Below, in pieces: positions 44,309-54,856 of a stretch of DNA of 64,000 nucleotides. The notes beneath the pieces are model-generated. The model saw only the letters and a program-made list of their open reading frames with translations, was not told the DNA's origin and searched no databases. Location of the stretch: NCBI GenBank assembly GCA_018902385.1, contig JABSSW010000057.1:124001-188000 (forward strand). The letters run 5' to 3'. The translations under genes and the position numbers were made by a program. How positions within the stretch are numbered: position 1 is the first letter of the stretch; every line of letters starts with the position of its first letter. Source of the stretch: Physcia stellaris (lineage: Eukaryota > Ascomycota > Lecanoromycetes > Caliciales > Physciaceae).

Positions 44309-44530
44309 GTTGAAAAAAAATAACAAAAAATTGATTGAAAAATCAATTGACAAATTGCACGTGATTAATTTTAAATGTTTGACATTCGATTTTTTACATA
44401 ATCATCTGTAACATTTTTTTGTTTAATCATAATTGAAGTCATTTTACATCTGCTCCATTGAATCTGATAATTAACCTTATTGGGCCTCGATTTCGTACGA
44501 TTTACATCTGTGCTAATTATCCTCTTTTCT
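44309..44530 (+). repeat. gypsy right LTR (mosaic)
   Basis: The first ~140 bp are mutated (TGTTGAAAAAAAATAAC) and the last ~85 bp are clean, the reverse of the left LTR. It is followed by TTTAG at 44531-44535. Confidence 0.9.
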
Positions 44531-44758
44531 TTTAGGGATGTCCAAATTTGGAAATTGAAAATTGGGAGCTTCTAGCCCGATCGGTCAGCCCGCTTAGTAA
44601 TCACGTCCGAAACTTGGAAAAGATAAGGTAACGAAATACTTTATGTTTGCCTCGTCTTCGAGGATGTAAAGCTTATAAAGTGATGCCTTGGGCTACCTAC
44701 CCCAAGTATACAGACTGACAATCCCACCAACTCGTCGCCGTGCAATAAATGTGCCCTC

Positions 44759-45688
44759 TCAGAAGACAAGATTGAGTCCGACCAAGCACCCACAAACCAC
44801 AGCCAGGGCGGTTGTTGACTTTGCGCTCAGGAGCCTTGGTTCAGCACTACTGACCAGTCCTTTGCAGTCCTTGAACAAGTCGCACTTCGCTGCAGCAGCG
44901 TCCGCCAAAGCAATCACTGCCCTCACACCGCCATTGACATTGGCCACTCCATAGCCACCCATGCGCGCACTCTGCCATATCGCGAAAACACTCCTGGCAG
45001 CTATAGGACCGATCGTGGACTGAACTTTGGCGGCGACAGATGCTATTACACGAAAAAGTTTCAGTATGTGACCCCATGAACAGCACATCTCGTTGAACTT
45101 ACCAGCGCGGACACCGGCAGCTCCAAAACCCAAGGCTTCTAGTGCCGGAATTGAGAAGATCTGAGGGGCGAAAAACCCCAGTGCACTGACTGCGTAGAAG
45201 CTTGCCTTCCACGGGTGCTTCTCGATCCATGCCTCGATATCCATTGCCACCTGCTTGAGGTCCATCTCGTTTGCTTTGATTTTGGCCAGTTCGAGCGCTT
45301 CTCCCAGGGGTTGGCCCCAGAAGTTCATGTCCCATAGCGTAGAGTCCAATAGTTCCGTTTCTTCGGGTTTTACCGCGGCTTGGCGGCCTTGGTATATGGC
45401 GAGCTCGGTGGGCATTGGTGTGATGGCATTGTGCCCTTGCACGAGTATCTCGGGGTGCTGGGGTAGGTTTGGGTGGTCCGTGAGCTCTTCGCTAGATGAT
45501 AGAACCTGCTGCGAGAGTCGCAAAGAGCTATCCAACTCTATTTTCGCCGTAGGTTGATTATTATGTGCCATTCGAAGGTAGGTGGGTATCATGATTGCAC
45601 CGTGGTCTTGGTCCTCGCCGTCAGCAGAAGTGCTGGCCATCAGACAGCCCATGGCTAACACGGCCACCGGGAAGACATATTGAATCAT
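44759..45688 (-). CDS. IFI6/ISG12-family (Ifi-6-16 domain) membrane protein
   Basis: Exons (minus): 45688-45103 and 45042-44759, about 289 aa; the 60-nt intron (GTAAGT...TAG) is in frame but clearly an intron. A signal peptide (MIQYVFPVAVLAMGCLMAS) leads a polar region of ~130 residues. A helix PLGEALELAKIKANEMDL precedes the Ifi-6-16 domain: FFAPQIFSIPALEALGFGAAGVRA, then AAKVQSTIGPIAARSVFAIWQSARMGGYGV. In animals this Gly/Ala-rich hydrophobic hairpin inserts in mitochondrial or ER membranes and affects apoptosis. Fungal copies are often secreted or multi-copy with unknown roles. The C-terminus ends hydrophobic (TALAVVCGCLVGLNLVF). Confidence 0.8.
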   Translation of the reverse strand: MIQYVFPVAVLAMGCLMASTSADGEDQDHGAIMIPTYLRMAHNNQPTAKIELDSSLRLSQQVLSSSEELTDHPNLPQHPEILVQGHNAITPMPTELAIYQGRQAAVKPEETELLDSTLWDMNFWGQPLGEALELAKIKANEMDLKQVAMDIEAWIEKHPWKASFYAVSALGFFAPQIFSIPALEALGFGAAGVRAGKFNEMCCSWGHILKLFRVIASVAAKVQSTIGPIAARSVFAIWQSARMGGYGVANVNGGVRAVIALADAAAAKCDLFKDCKGLVSSAEPRLLSAKSTTALAVVCGCLVGLNLVF

Positions 45689-46302
45689 TTTGTGTATTTC
45701 GTAGGTTAGTTTTGAATGCTGTGACGTTATCGAGAGTCCCTAGGCTTCCCTACTCTGGATAGAAGATTGGTAAAGACTCAAGATTAGAGGGCTATCGGTA
45801 GTAAGGCGGAGTTGTGAAGTTTATGAAGTGAGGGCAGAGGCCTTCTTGCTCTGACGGCTTCTTGCATACAGCCTTGCCGATTGGGCCAATGAACTTCTCC
45901 GTCAAGCGCTTCACATATTCAAAGAAAAAGCCTTCAGCTCTCTCGAGAGTCAGTCACCAGATTGCTAGACTAACCATATGATGGCAACGACAACACGATC
46001 TTTCAGCTCACTGCTGTGGTATTATGGCACTTGGATGTAATTGCTACTTAGGCAGTGCAGGGTGTTATGCTGGTGCCAAGACGCATAGGGTTTAAGCGAG
46101 ATAAGGTACCTACTCCAATGAACGAAGCTCGTGCCAAATGCACATGACACGTGGCGATACAATCCGTAACATTCTTGGCTAAGTAAATCTTGAGTCCAAG
46201 TCAAGAACCGGACTGTGATATAAAGGCATCATATATAAGAACTCATATCATTTGGATCCACTCCATTTGCAATCTGATATTTACTTGCCTCAAGGTCAAA
46301 CA
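45689..46302. other. Intergenic with one dispersed repeat copy
   Basis: About 610 bp upstream of the IFI6-like gene and downstream of the CmcJ-like gene. It holds one copy of a dispersed repeat (46060-46170). Confidence 0.45.
46060..46170 (+). repeat. Dispersed repeat copy A
   Basis: It shares several blocks in order (gccaagacgcatagg, aggtac, ctcgtgccaaatgcacatga) with 52112-52225. Identity is moderate and the spacing differs. No coding or termini are seen, so it may be an old non-autonomous element. Confidence 0.55.
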
Positions 46303-47404
46303 CTACGCACATCCATAAGACACAAGTGTCCGAACTTCAATACTTTCCCTCAGCGGCTCGTCCGGCCCCGCCAATGGATTTGGGAACGATGAATGTGGTA
46401 CACCTGCCTCGATCATGAGCTATAAGAAAGCCTAGGTAGGACAGGTCAAACATACAGACTTGCCCCTCAGAACGCGAGTCTGCTTGCTTAAAGACCAGAA
46501 GCTCCGAAGCCTGTTGGTCTTGTAGGTAGTACCATTTGTATGCCTCGTCGTGATGGACCTGTAGGTTCTCGGCGACGTTGGTCTCGAATACAAGGTCTGC
46601 TGCTACTAGATGATCAGGCTGGACGCTGGCTGGGTCGCAGAGTGCGAGTGGCCAGTCTCGCAAGGGGCCTCGCAGCGGTTTCCAGGCACTGGGACTGTAA
46701 GCTCTACATGTCCCTATCTTTCTAGAAGGACTGGTAGACGCGGGGAAGAAGGGGCTCACTTGACTATTTGAAACCGAATATTCGGATTTTTGGTCGGTGA
46801 GTCGCCATTTACTTGTTCGAAAATAGACAACGCTGCTTCCGGACTGGCGTCTAATATCCCGGTCAGTCTTTGTTTCGATCGCTTTCCAGTTGGAGTTCTC
46901 ATTATTAAGAGGCTAGCAAAGACAGACCGATATGAGCAACTGTGGACGGCTGATTGAACTCGTATACTTTCCCCTCTTCAGCGACCGGAAAGCCTAGATC
47001 CCGTTTCCTGATCTCCAGGTCGTAAGTATACCTTCGACTCTGATGAAATCCACGCACGGCATCGGACCTACAACGTATTGATATACTTGGACTTTGTCGG
47101 CGTTCAGAAGCACTCTGAGTCTGTCTGCGACCAAATTCATGTATCTTTGTATCCCCACTTCGTTGTCAAAGTCTTCGTATGGGACCTCTTGATCTAGGTT
47201 CAGCATGGTAAAGCCATTCTTCTCCAACGAAAATTCTTTTTCCCGCCCGCGAATGCTACTGATGTTGATGCGATCGTGCTTCTCGATGCGGAAGTTTGTC
47301 TTCGGTACCCCTTCGGGCGCTTTATACTGAAGCCGGTACGGCTTCTCGTGCTCGTAGAGCTTGTCTCTCGCCAAAAACTGCATAGACGTCTCGACGACTG
47401 CCAT
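46303..47404 (-). CDS. CmcJ/NvfI/AsaB-like oxidoreductase-family protein
   Basis: Minus-strand exons: 47404-47072; 47012-46928; a third of about 46880-46757 whose acceptor I could not fix; one containing WKPLRGPLRDWPLALCD; and a last one ending GVPHSSFPNPL...SIEVRTLV with stop 46303-46305. The start MAVVETSMQFLARDKLY and the motif NGFTMLNLD, then KRDLGFPVAEEGKVYEFNQPSTVAHI, HKWYYL-type YKWYYLQDQ and LLVFKQADS are characteristic of this fungal family, which includes 7-alpha-cephem-methoxylase-like and AsaB/NvfI proteins of secondary metabolism. The exact reaction is unknown. One end of a coherent gene model, so splice details need transcripts. Confidence 0.8.
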
Positions 47405-48834
47405 CACGACCAGGTATGATGAGAACAGGTCCAAAAGCTTTGAGTCTCCGGCGGAGAATGGATGACAAGAGGCAGCAGTAGTCCCTTTGCAACAAGTAAA
47501 AGCAAACACTTCTGTTAACTTTGGACCAGGTAAGCAAAATCCTTTGTGTACAGTGAGTTTGCACAGCGGGCGGTTAGTGTCGATTATCTTGGTCTAGCCA
47601 TTGAAAGTATGTCCGTATACAAGGATCGAATGGCCACCGAGCTAAAGGGTTTAAGCGCCCGCTGTGCGAACCCACTGTACAGCAATCACTGCACAGCGTC
47701 TCAAGCGGCTCTTCCCAGCATCCTTGCTGTACATAGTATCTCTCTATGGGATCGTGGACTGTCATTAGTCCACGCCATTCAACGGAAGCACGAAAGCACT
47801 GTAGGCATCCAGAGCGCCTTAGCGTGAAATGTTGCGAACATATCCGACGCTCATTGAATGGCGACAGACGTAAACATGCTCTGTCATCCGCCAATCAAGC
47901 TGTGAAGGCCTAACATCATTGGACCTCTTATAATTATGCAGATCCATGCAGAGATCTAATTTAATGCAAGCCCCCGCAAAGTCCAGTCATGCATTCGAGC
48001 CCCCACTAACCTCTTTCTAGAGCAAACAAGGATGTCCGACTCCCGAGAGAAACGACGATAAAATAGTGCAAGATAGATGGGTCAGAATACAGGTCTAATA
48101 GGGTGAATAGGCCAGCATCTAGTTCCTGGCGTAAGTGGTTGAGATTATATGACCATCGTCGAAGATTCAAAGGCCTCATGCCAAGCTTATGCAACTATTA
48201 CATAAGCAGACCCTGATTGGTTCTGTGCCATTTTCGTGTTTCCTCCCTCTAACATCAAGTGCGAATCTTGATCAGCTCAAGATACAAGATTTAAAACTGA
48301 ACGCTAGTTGCTCGACTTCGGCCGATGCCGTTTCCAGTGTCTACAACATGCCGCAGCTGAGCTACCTACCGTATCTTTTTGCATCGGCTGGACAGCGTCA
48401 TTGGCGGCGTCTCGTATATGCTTGCCCGACGCGATACTCTCATATGAGGCCTAGCACTTGGGGTCGATTGCCACTGATGCACGCTATCCAGCAGATGCAC
48501 GAAGGCATTGCTGAAAGTGCTCTTCATTCCAGCTATCGATGCTGGAACCGCTGCCGCATTGAACAAGGCGAAAAGACAGAGGGAAGGCTGTGGGAAAGGT
48601 CAAGATATGTACTCTGAGCAGACAAAGAGTCCAGACACACCTGCGTGTAACGAGCGATGATGGAGAGTTCTTTTCCCCTCCGATTGGTCGATCTCCTGCA
48701 TTTACTCCGCCGCCCAAGATCAGAGCCGTGCCTGCAGCTGTTCCAGCAAGACAGAAGACTTGCATCGTCGATCAACCGTACATGCCCGTGCCCTTTGGTA
48801 ATCAGGAAGATACCCTGTGGTGCCGATATTAATA
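47405..48834. other. Intergenic; one uncertain minus-strand signal-peptide frame
   Basis: No confident gene. A minus-strand frame from 48765 opens with a small Ala/Gly-rich hydrophobic start (LAGTAAGTALILGGG) and has a plausible GTGTGT donor, but none of the downstream frames joins convincingly. Two plus-strand frames (47546-47827 and 48189-48617) show no family features. Confidence 0.35.
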
Positions 48835-49486
48835 ATGGATTCCCACCCCCCTAGACCACCATTCATTCCAGCCTGCACAGATCCATTCCGTGCACCTTTA
48901 AAACAATCCGTGTCCCAAACCTCTGATTATCAACACTGTCCACTCAATAAAGAGTCAGGTGTGTAGTCTCATCTCTGATACCGACCCTCCCAAAGGAAAA
49001 GGGTATATGCTAACCAGGTTCAGCGAAAATGCCCGCCATGACCACCGAAGTCGCCAAAGCACAGCCATGGAAGACCCATTGGTCTCCCAACAGCAAGAGC
49101 ACATCTAGTACCGCAGGCCAAGAGTATCTTGCGAGTAGCATCGGAAATCTCATCGTTGACGGCATTGTTCAAGGCGGAAGCCCGAAGCGCTTTTCCGAGC
49201 TGGCTTGCTCTGGTAGGAACGAGAAAACGAAGCAATAGCTGAGGACGCCATATACTAAGCTGATCTAGAGAAAGAAGACTCCTCCACGGCTACCGAGGCT
49301 CCGAAAGCGCAGCCATGGAAGGCCCATTGGTCTCCCAACGACAACAAGAACGCATCTGATACTACAGGTCAACAGTATCTTGCTGGCAGCAACGGCAAAG
49401 TCATCGTTGACGGCATTGTTCAAGGCGGAAGTCCGGATCGCTTCTCCGAGTTGGCTTCCTCTAGCAAGAAAGAGGAGAAGAAGTAG
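48835..49486 (+). CDS. Orphan protein with two internal repeats, 178 aa
   Basis: Exons 48835-48958, 49018-49212 and 49269-49486. Introns of 59 nt (CTAAC branch) and 56 nt fit in phase. The protein has a Pro-rich first exon (HPPRPPFIPAC) and two ~60-residue repeats: repeat 1 runs AKAQPWKTHWSPN ... IVDGIVQGGSPKRFSELA, repeat 2 KAQPWKAHWSPN ... IVDGIVQGGSPDRFSELA, each with a QEYLA/QQYLA segment between. Each repeat mostly fills one exon, so the gene arose by exon duplication. The end is Lys/Glu-rich. No signal peptide. I do not know the family. Confidence 0.65.
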
Positions 49487-51213
49487 CAGTATGGAGTTGA
49501 TCCTGTGCCTATGCTATGTAGGTAAGTCTTCGTGGTAGAATCGCGTCGCTGTCCTGGCGCTAACAATGACAGTAGTTGGGTAAGACTGGACGCCTGTCGA
49601 GGACGTACATTTAATTGCAGGCGGCGACCATCTACCCCGATAGCGATCTGACGAGCGAGCCTTTGGCCCTACGAATTTGCCCCTGTCCTTACCCAGCTGA
49701 AATGAAATTATGAAGCATTCAACGCAGATCTTGTTCACTAGCCAGACCCAGTGCTGTTCAAGCCAAATGCTAGAATGCAGACAAATGTGACTAGTTGCTC
49801 CAATGACTGCCAGCTTTCTCCTTGCTCTGTTTTTATTTCATAATATTCACGTGCATCAAGTTAACAGCCCTTTTCGCTGCTCCGAGTTTGCCTCTCGACC
49901 GGGATTGACCATGTTGTACGTACTGAGGTTCTTGGGCCTTGCCACAATTATTCTTGTCCCTCCAGACGTTGAGACCATGCATACAAAAGCATCGAGCATA
50001 GCGAGATTTGCCGAAGAGCAACGACGCTCCTTCAAGGCTCTTTGAGCCAACCACCGCTTGCTTGTTAGCCGACAGCATCGTCCGCGGATTTCTGACGACG
50101 CCAGCATTGACTGCTCGTACAGGTTTTGAGACGTCATCAAGATCTGGGTAAGATCTTAAAGCTCGGGCTTGTTTATTGTAGTGTGCGCGATATCAATCCA
50201 AGAATTAGTGTGCCAGTGTCTCTCACTGGATCGAGATCACATGGGACCAACGAGATCCTACCATTGCATGTTGGCGCCTAAGTTCCACGACCTCTCGCGA
50301 TTCTTCCACTATAATGCGCCTTATTTCTGGACGATGTTATAGTCTCTCTCGTTAGTTGATATCTATCCAAGGAGCTAATGGGTCAGTGTTTTCCGTTAGC
50401 TAATATCTATTCAAGAAATCAATGTGGCAGTGTCTCTCGTTAGTTGACATCTTGGCGTGCTGCAGTAGTAAATGCATATGAGGAAGACCTGTCTGGGCTT
50501 GGATCTCAACCTTCTCGCTTGCAGAGTAGTCTCCTCAGAAGAACCAATCACTCAATTCTCCTTCCATACCGCCAATTTTTGAGCTCTACCCTTACGTTCC
50601 TGCGGACAGGTGATCTTCGCACGCGATGCGTATTGTGGGCGCTTAAAGTCTATGCTGCTGTATGGTCTGCCCCTAGTGCGTGCTGCCCCCAGATTTTAGA
50701 CAGGTGGGTGCATATTACCTAAAAGATCCTAGGATTCACTAAAAGCCAGAAGCAAAGTCTAAATGGCGATTCAGCGGGAGGCGGAAATCGGAGAACATCG
50801 GCCGTTCCTGACTTTGAAAAGGCGCTTGACGCTTGCTAGGTAGTGCTAACATCGCTCACGCCGAGAATCGAAGGAAAGCCATTCCATAGCCATTTCATCA
50901 TGTGTGAGCGCCACAGAATCACTTCGCGAGAGTCTCTTGCGGCCTGGATCTCTTAGACTGTTCTTGAATGCAAGAACCAGAGACTTGGTTGGTAGAACAG
51001 CGTCCAAGAGATGCATATGGCTTCAAGATCCTTACCGGCAAATCTGGAAGTTGAGCACTTGGCTCTGTTTGAGACGTTTGAGGAAGTCGAGTAAGAACCG
51101 CGTGCAAAGAGCCATGCTGTCCTATAAGTAGTCGCGTTGAGAACCTCTTCATCGTATCCCAAGGAATACGCAAACATCGACTTGACTCATCCCCTTACAT
51201 CACAGTCCTCACA
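49487..51213. other. Intergenic with a weak tandem repeat
   Basis: About 1.7 kb without a supported gene. Around 50335-50455 a ~55-60-bp unit (cagtgtctctcgttagttgaNatct) recurs two to three times. The several short frames have no protein-like features. Confidence 0.4.
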
Positions 51214-51921
51214 ATGCCGTCGCTCCACTTCCTCTTCAGCACCGCAGTGTGCGTCCTGACGGTGCTCAACACCCCATCAGTCTGGGCAAGATCCGTCGAC
51301 AGACGTACCTCCACTGGAAAGCTGGTGCACTTTCTCGATAACGTAAAGCCACCACCCACGCTCCGCCACCCATCTCATCTCAAACACTAACCCTATATCC
51401 AGTTCGACTCTCGCTTTGCTTCCCCAGTAGGCGTCGGCCCCACCAACGCCGCCGGCGTATTCGGGGCTCTCAACTACGCATCCTTCAGTCTCGCAGCAGC
51501 GACGGCCAACCTCCTGAACCCCCCTCCCTCAAAACCAAACTTCATATCCGCCGGCCCTGTCGGAGGGATCACCAACGGCGCCCACCAACTCCTCCCCGCC
51601 AATTCCACGGTCAAATACTTCAACCTCGAGAAGGTGCGGTACGCCTGCGCTGCGCAGAGTGGGTTGGCACCTGTCAGCTGCACGATCCTGGTCTCTGGCA
51701 AGCGGTTGCAGGCGTTGGGAGGGACGGAGGAACAGGTCGAGTTGGTCTTTAACAAGCCGGTGGTCTCGTCCAAGCTGGTCAGCGCTTATGCTGCGTTTTC
51801 GTTTCCCGCGGCGCAGTTTTCCATGCTGCAGAGCGTGACTGTGACTGTTATTGAACCGGCGGCGGCGCTTCCGTTGGCGCTTTTTGATAATTTCGAGTAT
51901 ACGGCTTACATACAGAAGTGA
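51214..51921 (+). CDS. Small secreted protein, 215 aa
   Basis: Exons 51214-51342 and 51403-51921, joined in phase 0 by a 60-nt intron with a CACTAAC branch site. A signal peptide is clear (LHFLFSTAVCVLTVLNTPSVWA). The mature part begins RSVDRRTSTGKLVHFLDN|FDSRFASPVG and is rich in Ala, Val, Pro and Ser with two Cys (YACAAQSG, VSCTILVSG) likely paired. The remainder looks like an all-beta domain (VTVTVIEPAAALPLALFDNFEYT). The shape matches many uncharacterised fungal secreted proteins; an effector or wall role is only a guess. Confidence 0.7.
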
Positions 51922-52425
51922 TTGGAGTCTGCCATCCTGTCAGAGATTATTGATGAAAGGGGGCGTCTTGCATTGTTAATCTCATGTTAGCTTTTTTTTT
52001 TTTTTTCTGTTTCGGCACCAAATTTGACGAATCCTACTTCTGGCATTCGACCTCCATGTACATTTTTACTCTCTGATCAAAAAACGTACACAAAGACAGG
52101 TGCAGGCTATTCATCCTAGTGCTAAGACGCATAGGATTTTAGTAAAAGAGGTACTTTAAGACTTTACTGCTGGCAAGGGCAGCCGTGAAAATTGAACAAA
52201 ACTCGTGCCAGATGCACATGACATGTAGCTGGCTCAATTTTCTGTGCTGATACTAGGGGTCTTAAAGTCATTGATGTAATATCCTGAAGAGTCTGTCTCC
52301 CTTCTCTGGAAGCCCGCCAATACAGCCATTTACACAATCTTGACCAGAGAAATGTGAGATTTCCCTCTCTATCCACCAGAAGTAGTTCCGTCGTGCTTCA
52401 TCCGGAGATCGAAGCTGGGTCGTGA
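51922..52425. other. Intergenic with second dispersed repeat copy
   Basis: About 500 bp between convergent genes, including a T-run (51990-52007) and a copy of the dispersed repeat at 52112-52225. Confidence 0.4.
52112..52225 (+). repeat. Dispersed repeat copy B
   Basis: It shares gctaagacgcatagg, gaggtact and ctcgtgccagatgcacatga with 46060-46170, in the same order and orientation, 6 kb away. Confidence 0.55.
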
Positions 52426-54856
52426 TCATCGGACTCGAGTATCCCAAGGAACGCGACCACCGAAATCCGATCTGTACAGGTGCTTGAACATGACTTGCTT
52501 TAATGCCTCCACTTCCGCAATTGTGAGGAGATTCTTGAGAAGATCCTCAAAAGAAAGCGCAATAGCACTCCGCGTCCATATCTCTTGTATCTGCTCTTCA
52601 GATAGAAATCGATAAAAGGTTCGTTCGCCGGCACCTTGTGGGTAGATCTGCTTGAAAGCCTGGTATTGTTGTGAACTGAATGCCAAAGCTTCTTCGAGAA
52701 CGGGGATACCTGTGCCATTTATTAGTGGGAATAGATCTGTGAGAGATATCGACTTACCGCAATCGCGAATGCTTCCTGTAGTCAATGTTAGCGTCAATGA
52801 TCAGGAAACAAGGGATCAATCGTTACTGACCAGGTCTATCGAACATGAGAGCTTTCTCTTCGAAGATGTCGGTCACCGATAATTCTCCATCATGAATGCC
52901 AAATCCCGGGTGTCTGTTTAAGAAGATCTCAATATCCACAACCCTGTACATGAGTCTACACAACGCAGACGGTCTGAAGATTGAGTGTGCTGTTCAAATC
53001 AGTGCTCAAAATCCCGCTGTGAAGACAAGGGGAATTCACCTTGCGCAAGAGCATCTTCAATTTCGTCAGAGTCAGTGAGACCTGCTTCTTCGAGACTAGA
53101 AGGCGACTCTCTGAATCTAGTCCAATTCCTCATAATTTTAACCAGCAGCCAAACCCGTTGGGGAGGTAGAGAGCATATCAGGTCTTCTCTATTTTTCCGA
53201 ATTGTGCCCTTTAGTGAGGCATCTGAGCAGTTTATGATACTGTCTGTGATTCCGATCAATCGCATCACGAGCTCTGCTTGCTGAAAATCGATGATGAATG
53301 ACGAAGGATATAAATTTCCAGCTACCTGATCAGCAAATCAGCGTGTCTTTGGGCAAACGAGTGGATTTACCGAGTTTGTTATAGAGCTGTTTGAAGTTTG
53401 AGTTACCCGGGTCCATTTCTTTCTCGTTTTTGTGGAGCTCTTTTAGCTTTGCAATGCCCGGGTTGTTGCGATTCATATCGTTAAGATCTATCATAGTGTA
53501 CTTTGCAGTAGTGGTACTTCCCAAAGTCCGAGCAATCTTTTCCAGTAAAAGGAGGTATGGAATTCTGTTCTCTTCGTGTCGAGTGTCCATTATTTCGCCG
53601 TTCAGCAGAGGCACGTGATCCGGGAGGTCGATGTTCGCTTTCTTGATGATTGTCTTGAACCCCAATCTCTCGGAGGAAAGGTAGAACTCCAGCGCGAGCC
53701 TTAGCGCAGCCGGTGACTTGTAGATAATTCCTACCGTTCCTAAAGCTTCTTCTAGCAGAACCATGTTAATAGTTTGCACATGATTCGCTTGAATTGGGAA
53801 AAACTTGAAATAGAAGACATGCTTGTCACGAGACATCTTCGTCGGTAATGGTACGAGCTTCCCGTCGACCAGCTTTGAATAATTGTTATGTGCTTTCGCA
53901 ACTGGGAGATCTTCGAGTATAGAATCCGCTGATGATGGGTCGATGTGCATGGATCTGCTCACTTCCAGCATTTGTAACCGAGCTTGTTCGCTGTCTTCTC
54001 CTTCTAGATTACCATTAGGTAGTAGTACGCTTCTCGTTACCATCATGAGTCTCGGCGAGATCGGCGCAAAAACGTGATAGTCTGTCCAAGCACCATTAGG
54101 ACTTTGAGGGCCCTCAAAAACGCTATAAGCGTCTTGAGTGAGAATGAATTCGTCCTCGGCAGTGCTAGGAGTACACAGTGCCAAAAACGACATCTGCATA
54201 TTTTTGAAAAACCACCTTGCGTCGCTGGGATATACCCGACGGTTGAGTTCGGAGTACCACTCATGCCATTCCCCACTCATGTCAATCTCCAGGAAAGCTC
54301 TAATGTTACTAAACCATACATCTCGTGGCGTATGAAAGCCATGCTCCCGGATATATTCGAGCATAGTCTCTTTATCATTTGCGTCGTATTCCTCGGTCGA
54401 CTTCTCGTACCGCCTTGCAAGTGTTCTGTTGCGGTAAAGCATAATGAACAGGAACCTGCGCAGCAAATCTTTGTCTTGTCGCTTCAGATGTACATCTCCC
54501 CGGCCGGAGTCATGCGCTCGTTTGATATCGCTGATTATCTTACTAGCATCGTTCTCAAGGCGTGAGAGTCTCTTCTCAAGGTCAAAGGGGTCTGATGTTG
54601 ACGAGGCCACATCCTTATACATATCCACGAAACCGAAGGTACGACCGACATCCTGTTGAGTCAGGGTACCTGTAGCAAAGTCGAGTAGATTGAGTCTTGA
54701 TGGTTTAGGGGCAGGTTTCTTCTTCCCTCGGTCCATCCTTGGCTTGATGTTCCCAGGGTTTTTGAAGACCGCAAAGTTTGTTAGCAGAAAGCGAGGGATA
54801 AAATGGTGATATTGTGAGGCTTGGTTCAACCCGTTTTCCGCCGACGAAGATGCCAT
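52426..54856 (-). CDS. DUF4238-family protein with extended C-terminus, about 716 aa
   Basis: Exons (minus): 54856-53371, 53276-53027, 52943-52831, 52775-52758 (18 nt) and 52709-52426. All junctions keep phase. The N-terminal QYHHFIPRFLLTNFA is the DUF4238 signature; SRLENDASKII and the following RQDKDLLRRFLFIMLYRNR helix also fit. DUF4238 proteins occur in bacteria and fungi and have no proven function; a nuclease-like role has been suggested only loosely. The second exon (RLIGITDSIINCSD...PPQRVWLLVKIMRNWTRF) fits the family end. The last three exons (VVDIEIFLNRHPGFG ... FRFLSEEQ-like) may be an additional helical domain or a separate gene; I join them because splice phases agree. The fourth intron (48 nt) is in frame and could be retained. 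Confidence 0.7.

Larger units (their letters stand above)
36544..44530 (+). mobile_element. Ty3/gypsy LTR retrotransposon, full length, inactivated
   Basis: About 8.0 kb with 222-223-bp LTRs and a TTTAG target duplication. Plus-strand remnants run gag with zinc knuckle, protease region, reverse transcriptase, RNase H, integrase and its C-terminal module, the order that defines Ty3/gypsy. Almost every CpC/CpT (and GpG/ApG) site inside is lost, while CpG and CpA remain. Stops and frame breaks are numerous, so it cannot make proteins. Confidence 0.9.

Noticed and set aside
12835-44530. Classical CpA-directed RIP
   Set aside because: CpA/TpG sites are retained throughout; the LTR comparison shows change at CpC/CpT instead.
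12835-44530. Starship-type giant element
   Set aside because: No DUF3723 tyrosine-recombinase captain or matching edges; the two AT-rich blocks have separate, fully explained termini.
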